A stretch of DNA of 47,351 nucleotides from Deltaproteobacteria bacterium. Its GTDB lineage: Bacteria; Myxococcota; XYA12-FULL-58-9. Both the position numbers and the translations under genes were made by a program. The notes under the pieces were generated by a model. That model worked only from the letters and a program-made list of their open reading frames with translations, made no database searches and had not been told where the DNA came from. The first letter of the stretch is position 1; each line of letters begins with the position of its first letter. Below, piece after piece: positions 44,225 through 47,351 of the stretch. The DNA lies in contig JACRCV010000018.1 in the NCBI GenBank assembly GCA_016218825.1, positions 1 to 47,351 of the forward strand. Reading direction: 5' to 3'.

Positions 44225-44745
44225 CGCCTGCGCCTCGCGATCGCGTCGTTCACTGCATCGAGCCCGAGGGTCCGGGGCCCCACGGCCGGCCGCAGCGCAC
44301 CGCCCGGGCCGGCGCTTTGCACCTCGATCTGTTGGCTGAGCCGATCGCCGTCCAGACGATAGAAGCCGAGACTCAACCCGACGATGTAGCGCCGCCGGTC
44401 CTTGGCGAGCGCGGTGATCAGCAGCACCCGGTCCCCGGGGGTGAGGCGGACGGTGCCGGCGACGTCGACCACGATGTCACCGTCTTTGCCGCCGGGTTGG
44501 CTGATGACGAGCGGCGTCGCCCACGTACCGAGCAGCACCTGGTCGACCGCGATCTCGGTCTCGGTGAGCACCCGGCCGGCGTCACGAACGCCGCGCGACG
44601 CACCGACGGTGCCGGTCACGATCAGGTCGGCGTGCGCGACCACCTCGTCGAGAGTCCACGCCGCGATCACCGTCGCCTGCGCCGCCGCGGCGCCCATAAC
44701 GACCCCGACCCCGACCCCGACCCCGAGCGCGACAGCAAGGCGCAC
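44221..44745 (-). CDS. Secreted protein paired with the matrixin
   Basis: A 174-residue protein. The signal peptide contains a (Gly-Val)4 run encoded by a hexanucleotide repeat and ends AAAAQA. The mature part (TLDEVVAHADLIVTGTVGASRG ... TETEIAVDQVLLG ... VVDVAGTVRLTPGDRVLLI) resembles small beta-barrel domains often encoded beside matrixins in myxobacteria, possibly an inhibitor or chaperone; this is inferred. The GTG at 44745 is the best in-frame start found. The stop overlaps the matrixin GTG. Confidence 0.72.
   Translation of the reverse strand: MRLAVALGVGVGVGVVMGAAAAQATVIAAWTLDEVVAHADLIVTGTVGASRGVRDAGRVLTETEIAVDQVLLGTWATPLVISQPGGKDGDIVVDVAGTVRLTPGDRVLLITALAKDRRRYIVGLSLGFYRLDGDRLSQQIEVQSAGPGGALRPAVGPRTLGLDAVNDAIARRRR
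44701..44726. repeat. Hexanucleotide repeat in a signal-peptide coding region
   Basis: (GACCCC)4GA on the plus strand encodes alternating Gly-Val in the signal peptide of the minus-strand gene. Gain or loss of units would change signal length by two residues without shifting the frame. Confidence 0.8.
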
Positions 44746-44765
44746 CTCATGACTGTGCCGTGGCC

Positions 44766-44793
44766 GCGGTTGGCGCGCAAGGAAACCAACCGC
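44766..44793. promoter_or_regulatory. Inverted repeat in a divergent promoter
   Basis: GCGGTTGG and CCAACCGC are perfect eight-base arms around a 12-nt spacer, located between the divergent starts 44745 and 44863. It is a good candidate operator for either the protease pair or the OPT transporter. Confidence 0.45.
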
Positions 44794-44862
44794 AAACCGG
44801 CGAACCCCATTGATCGCCCCCTCTGCCCCCCGTACTCTCGCGCCCGCATTTTGGAGGACATC

Positions 44863-47046
44863 ATGGAAACAGGCCAATCGAAGCGCACTCTGCCGGAGAA
44901 CGCCTACCGCAAGCTCGCGGGCGGCGAGGTCTATCGCAGCGTCGTGGCGCCGGACGATCGGCGCGCCGAGGTCACACCCTGGGCCGTCGGCATGGCGTTG
45001 CTCTTGGTCTTCATCTTCTCGGCGGCGTGCATCTACATGGCGCTCAGGGCCGGCAGCGGCATCGAGGCCGCGATCCCGATCGCCATCCTCGCGATCTTCT
45101 TCGGCAAGGCGCGCCAGGCGAAGAGCACCATCCTCGAGAACGTCATCGTCCAGTCGATCGGCCAGGCCTCCGGGGTCGTCGCCGCCGGCGCCGCGTTCAC
45201 CATCCCGGCGCTCTACATCAACGGCCTGCAGCCGGTGTGGTGGCAGATCTTCTTGGCCTGCGTGGTCGGCGGCGTCTTGGGCACCGTGCTCATCATCCCG
45301 CTCCGGCGCTACTTCGTCGCCGAGCGTCACGGCGATCTGCCGTTCCCCGAGGCCACCGCGACCACCGAGATCCTGGTCGCCGGCGAGTCGACCGGCAAGA
45401 CCAGCGGTCGAGTGCTCTTGATCTCCTTCGGCCTCGGCGCCCTCTACGACTTCCTGGTCGAGGCGGTGCACGCCTGGAACCCGAACATCAGCACCAAGGC
45501 CTTGTTCGGCACCCTCGGCGAGAAGATGTACGCGGTGCGCTCCGAGATCAAAATCAACGCGCTCGCGGCGTTGTTCGGCCTGGGCTACATCGTCGGCGTG
45601 CGCTACGCGGCGATCATCGCCGCCGGCAGCGTGCTGGCCTACGCGGTGTTGGTGCCGCTGATCTACGTGGTCGGCGCCCAGGTGACCGATCTGGAGCTCT
45701 ACGGCCGCCACGTCAACGTCGCCGCGATGAGCGCCGCCGAGATCTTCAACACCTTCGTCAAGCCGGTGAGCATCGGCGCGATCGCCGTCAGCGGCCTCAT
45801 CGGCATCATCCGGATGAGCAAGATCATCGTTCACTCGGTGACCCTGGGCTTCAAGGGCCTGTCCAAGGCCGGCGTCGACGCCGTCGTGCGCCTGCGCACC
45901 GACACCGACATGAAGCCGCGCACCGTGGTCCTGATCCAGCTCGCCGCGGCGCTGGCGATGGCGGTGTTGTTCTTCATCGTCACCGTGAGCTACGTCGGGC
46001 CGGCCGGCCAAGGCTACTCCGGGGGCCAGTCGCTGTTGTTCGCCACGGTCGGCGCGGTGGTCGGCTTCGGGCTGGCGTTCTTGTTCACCCCGGTCGCCGC
46101 CGAGGCGATCGCGATCGTCGGCACCAACCCGGTCTCCGGGATGACGATGATCACCTTGATCCTCGCGTCCTTGGTGCTCACCGCGCTCGGGCTGTCGGGC
46201 GACGCCGGCATCTTCATCGCCATCGTCGTCGGCTGCGCGGTCTGCACCGCGCTCTCCACCGCCGGGGCGCTGATCTCGGACTTCAAGATCGGCTACTGGA
46301 TCGGCTCGACCCCGGCACAGCAACAGCGCTGGAAGTTCCTCGGCATCGCGGTGGCCTCCCTCACCTGCGCCTTCGTCGTGCCGCTGATGGACTCGAGCTA
46401 CCACTTCCTGGTGCACGTGAACCCCTTGGACCTCACGAGCCCCTTGACCTCGAACACCGACGTCCTGCCGGCGCCGCAGGCCAACATGCTCGCCGCCATC
46501 GTCCGCGGCATGATGACCGCCGGCGGCCAGCCCTACCTGCTCTACGCGCTCGGCGGCCTGGTGGCGTTCATGCTCTACATGGCGGGGGTGCCGCCGCTCG
46601 CCTTCAGCCTCGGGATGTACCTGCCGATCTCGATCACCTTGGCGCAGCTGTTGGGCGCGGTCGTCTCCTTTGTCGTCGGCAAGACCGGCGGCGACGAGGA
46701 GGTCCGCAAGGTCCGCTCCGAGCAAGGCGTGCTCATCGCCTCGGGGATGATGGCCGGCGCCGCGATCATCGGCATCGTCACCGCGATCCTGCGCCTCGAT
46801 TGGACCGGCTACCTGATCCGCTACATCAGTATTGGCGTCGACTACGTGGTGCAACAAGGACCGACCGGGTCGTTCTTGAGCGAAGCGCCCCGGGACGCGG
46901 CGCTCGGCCCCACCTGGTACGAAGGCTTCACCGGCCAGGGCCTGGGCTTCCTGATGTACGTCGTGCTCGCGGTCCTCGTGTTCGTGCTCGCCGCCTGGGG
47001 CGCCGCGGCGGAGCTCAAAGAACGCGGCCGGCCGCAGAAGAGCTGA
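44863..47046 (+). CDS. OPT-family oligopeptide transporter
   Basis: A 727-residue inner-membrane protein with about 15-16 hydrophobic helices. It has the OPT landmarks: LRAGSGIEAAIPIAILAI, VAAGAAFTIPALYI, DLPFPEATATTEIL and GNPVSGM-like GTNPVSGMTM (quoted in part). OPT transporters take up small peptides or metal chelates by proton coupling. The short cytoplasmic N-terminus begins METGQSKRTLPENAYRKL. GGAGGA lies 5 nt before the ATG. It is divergent from the matrixin operon; an external protease and a peptide importer would work together, but coregulation is inferred. Confidence 0.92.
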   Translation: METGQSKRTLPENAYRKLAGGEVYRSVVAPDDRRAEVTPWAVGMALLLVFIFSAACIYMALRAGSGIEAAIPIAILAIFFGKARQAKSTILENVIVQSIGQASGVVAAGAAFTIPALYINGLQPVWWQIFLACVVGGVLGTVLIIPLRRYFVAERHGDLPFPEATATTEILVAGESTGKTSGRVLLISFGLGALYDFLVEAVHAWNPNISTKALFGTLGEKMYAVRSEIKINALAALFGLGYIVGVRYAAIIAAGSVLAYAVLVPLIYVVGAQVTDLELYGRHVNVAAMSAAEIFNTFVKPVSIGAIAVSGLIGIIRMSKIIVHSVTLGFKGLSKAGVDAVVRLRTDTDMKPRTVVLIQLAAALAMAVLFFIVTVSYVGPAGQGYSGGQSLLFATVGAVVGFGLAFLFTPVAAEAIAIVGTNPVSGMTMITLILASLVLTALGLSGDAGIFIAIVVGCAVCTALSTAGALISDFKIGYWIGSTPAQQQRWKFLGIAVASLTCAFVVPLMDSSYHFLVHVNPLDLTSPLTSNTDVLPAPQANMLAAIVRGMMTAGGQPYLLYALGGLVAFMLYMAGVPPLAFSLGMYLPISITLAQLLGAVVSFVVGKTGGDEEVRKVRSEQGVLIASGMMAGAAIIGIVTAILRLDWTGYLIRYISIGVDYVVQQGPTGSFLSEAPRDAALGPTWYEGFTGQGLGFLMYVVLAVLVFVLAAWGAAAELKERGRPQKS

Positions 47047-47181
47047 GGCGCGCGGTCCGCCGCGCCTGCGTGTTGTCTGCCCGCCCGGGTCCATGATACG
47101 CGACGGCGGGTTCGAGCTCTCGCTCGTTCGTCCAGCCTAGCTGGATCATGAGCGACGGTCTGCGGAGGTCGAGGTAAGAGA

Positions 47182-47198
47182 TCGGGGCGTGGCCCCGA
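47182..47198. terminator. GC hairpin downstream of the OPT gene
   Basis: TCGGGGC-GTG-GCCCCGA forms a seven-base stem with a three-base loop, about 135 nt after the OPT stop. No T-run follows, so it is at best a weak or factor-assisted terminator. Confidence 0.35.
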
Positions 47199-47290
47199 AC
47201 GACAAGGGGGCAACGTTGATTCCGCCGTAAGAACCCCACTCGCGTTCGATCACCAGAAGGGGACCGGCTGATGCCTGGAGCCTGAAGGCC

Positions 47291-47351
47291 CTCCGCGGTG
47301 TGGTTCACCAGGGAGCGCGGTGCCGGAGGTCTTGGTTCGAACCCGTCGGAG
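47291..47351 (+). ncRNA. tRNA-like fold at the window edge
   Basis: CTCCGCGG (47291-47298) pairs with CCGTCGGAG (47343-47351) through eight base pairs with one bulged T, like an acceptor stem. Inside are a D-arm-like GTTC/GAGC (47303-47316) and GGTTCGAACC (47334-47343), which resembles a T-loop. The T-loop arms overlap the acceptor partner, no proper anticodon stem can be drawn, and the span is only 61 nt. It may be a tRNA remnant, a cut-off tRNA or a chance fold. Confidence 0.25.

Larger units (their letters stand above)
47047..47351. other. Gene-free right edge
   Basis: After the OPT stop this 305-base stretch shows no convincing reading frame on either strand. It contains one short GC hairpin and a tRNA-like fold at the very end, listed separately. 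A structured RNA or a tRNA extending past the window is possible. Confidence 0.5.

Noticed and set aside
44221-47094. 957-codon minus-strand frame opposite the OPT transporter
   Set aside because: Upstream of 44745 the translation is Asp/His/Arg-rich noise antisense to transmembrane helices. Only the part 44221-44745 is a real gene.
47015-47308. 97-codon minus-strand frame at the right edge
   Set aside because: No ribosome-binding site or motif, overlaps the OPT 3' end and the tRNA-like region; typical of translated structured RNA.

Overview
The window is very GC-rich, with G/C at most third codon positions. It contains a matrixin-type secreted protease that ends in a MYXO-CTERM-like tail, M23 and Slt envelope enzymes, a large RpoD-family sigma factor and several lipoproteins. 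This points to a myxobacterial-type Gram-negative organism (Myxococcota or a nearby deltaproteobacterial lineage). Genes are dense, leaders short, and neighbouring convergent genes repeatedly overlap at their 3' ends. I see no insertion sequence, CRISPR array or prophage.

Layout. (a) 0.2-8.1 kb: four large, poorly characterised proteins without Sec signals: a metallo-beta-lactamase-fold protein, a peptidoglycan-binding/lysozyme-like protein, a beta-rich repetitive protein and a helical protein with a peptidoglycan-binding-like segment. (b) 8.2-11.9 kb: a nickel carbon monoxide dehydrogenase module. Small unknown ORFs lead into cooS and cooT; cooC lies on the other strand behind a RapA-like helicase, and the 3' ends of cooT and cooC overlap. 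(c) 15-20.5 kb: a cNMP-fold protein, an isopropylmalate/isocitrate-dehydrogenase-family enzyme, lipoproteins, an M23 endopeptidase and a zinc-ribbon protein. (d) 20.7-28.2 kb: a sigma factor, PPi-dependent phosphofructokinase, mutM, a ComEC-like secreted MBL with its DUF3006 partner, a DUF1848 protein, and a fusion of a cyclic-nucleotide-binding domain to a phosphofructokinase-like domain. (e) 28.2-32.3 kb: nuoJKL without nuoM/N, then rpe. (f) 32.3-40.3 kb: a four-gene minus-strand operon: a membrane protein joining a GHKL ATPase to a periplasmic transglutaminase, a degenerate GHKL-like relative, an LTA4-hydrolase-type M1 aminopeptidase, and a YcaO enzyme. (g) 40.4-47 kb: a lytic transglycosylase, a beta-rich lipoprotein, a phasin-like protein, the matrixin with a secreted partner, and an OPT-family transporter. 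The right edge is noncoding and folds into a tRNA-like structure.

Most interesting: the GHKL-transglutaminase/GHKL-like/M1/YcaO operon is the best candidate for an undescribed system. All four genes are intact and closely spaced with a plausible promoter in front. The architecture suggests ATP-dependent signalling or remodelling across the inner membrane coupled to peptide processing or modification, but the substrate is unknown. Second is the cNMP-binding/PFK fusion, 3.3 kb from a canonical PPi-PFK. Third is the CODH module with its unusual small leader genes. All functional links are inferences from sequence motifs and gene order.
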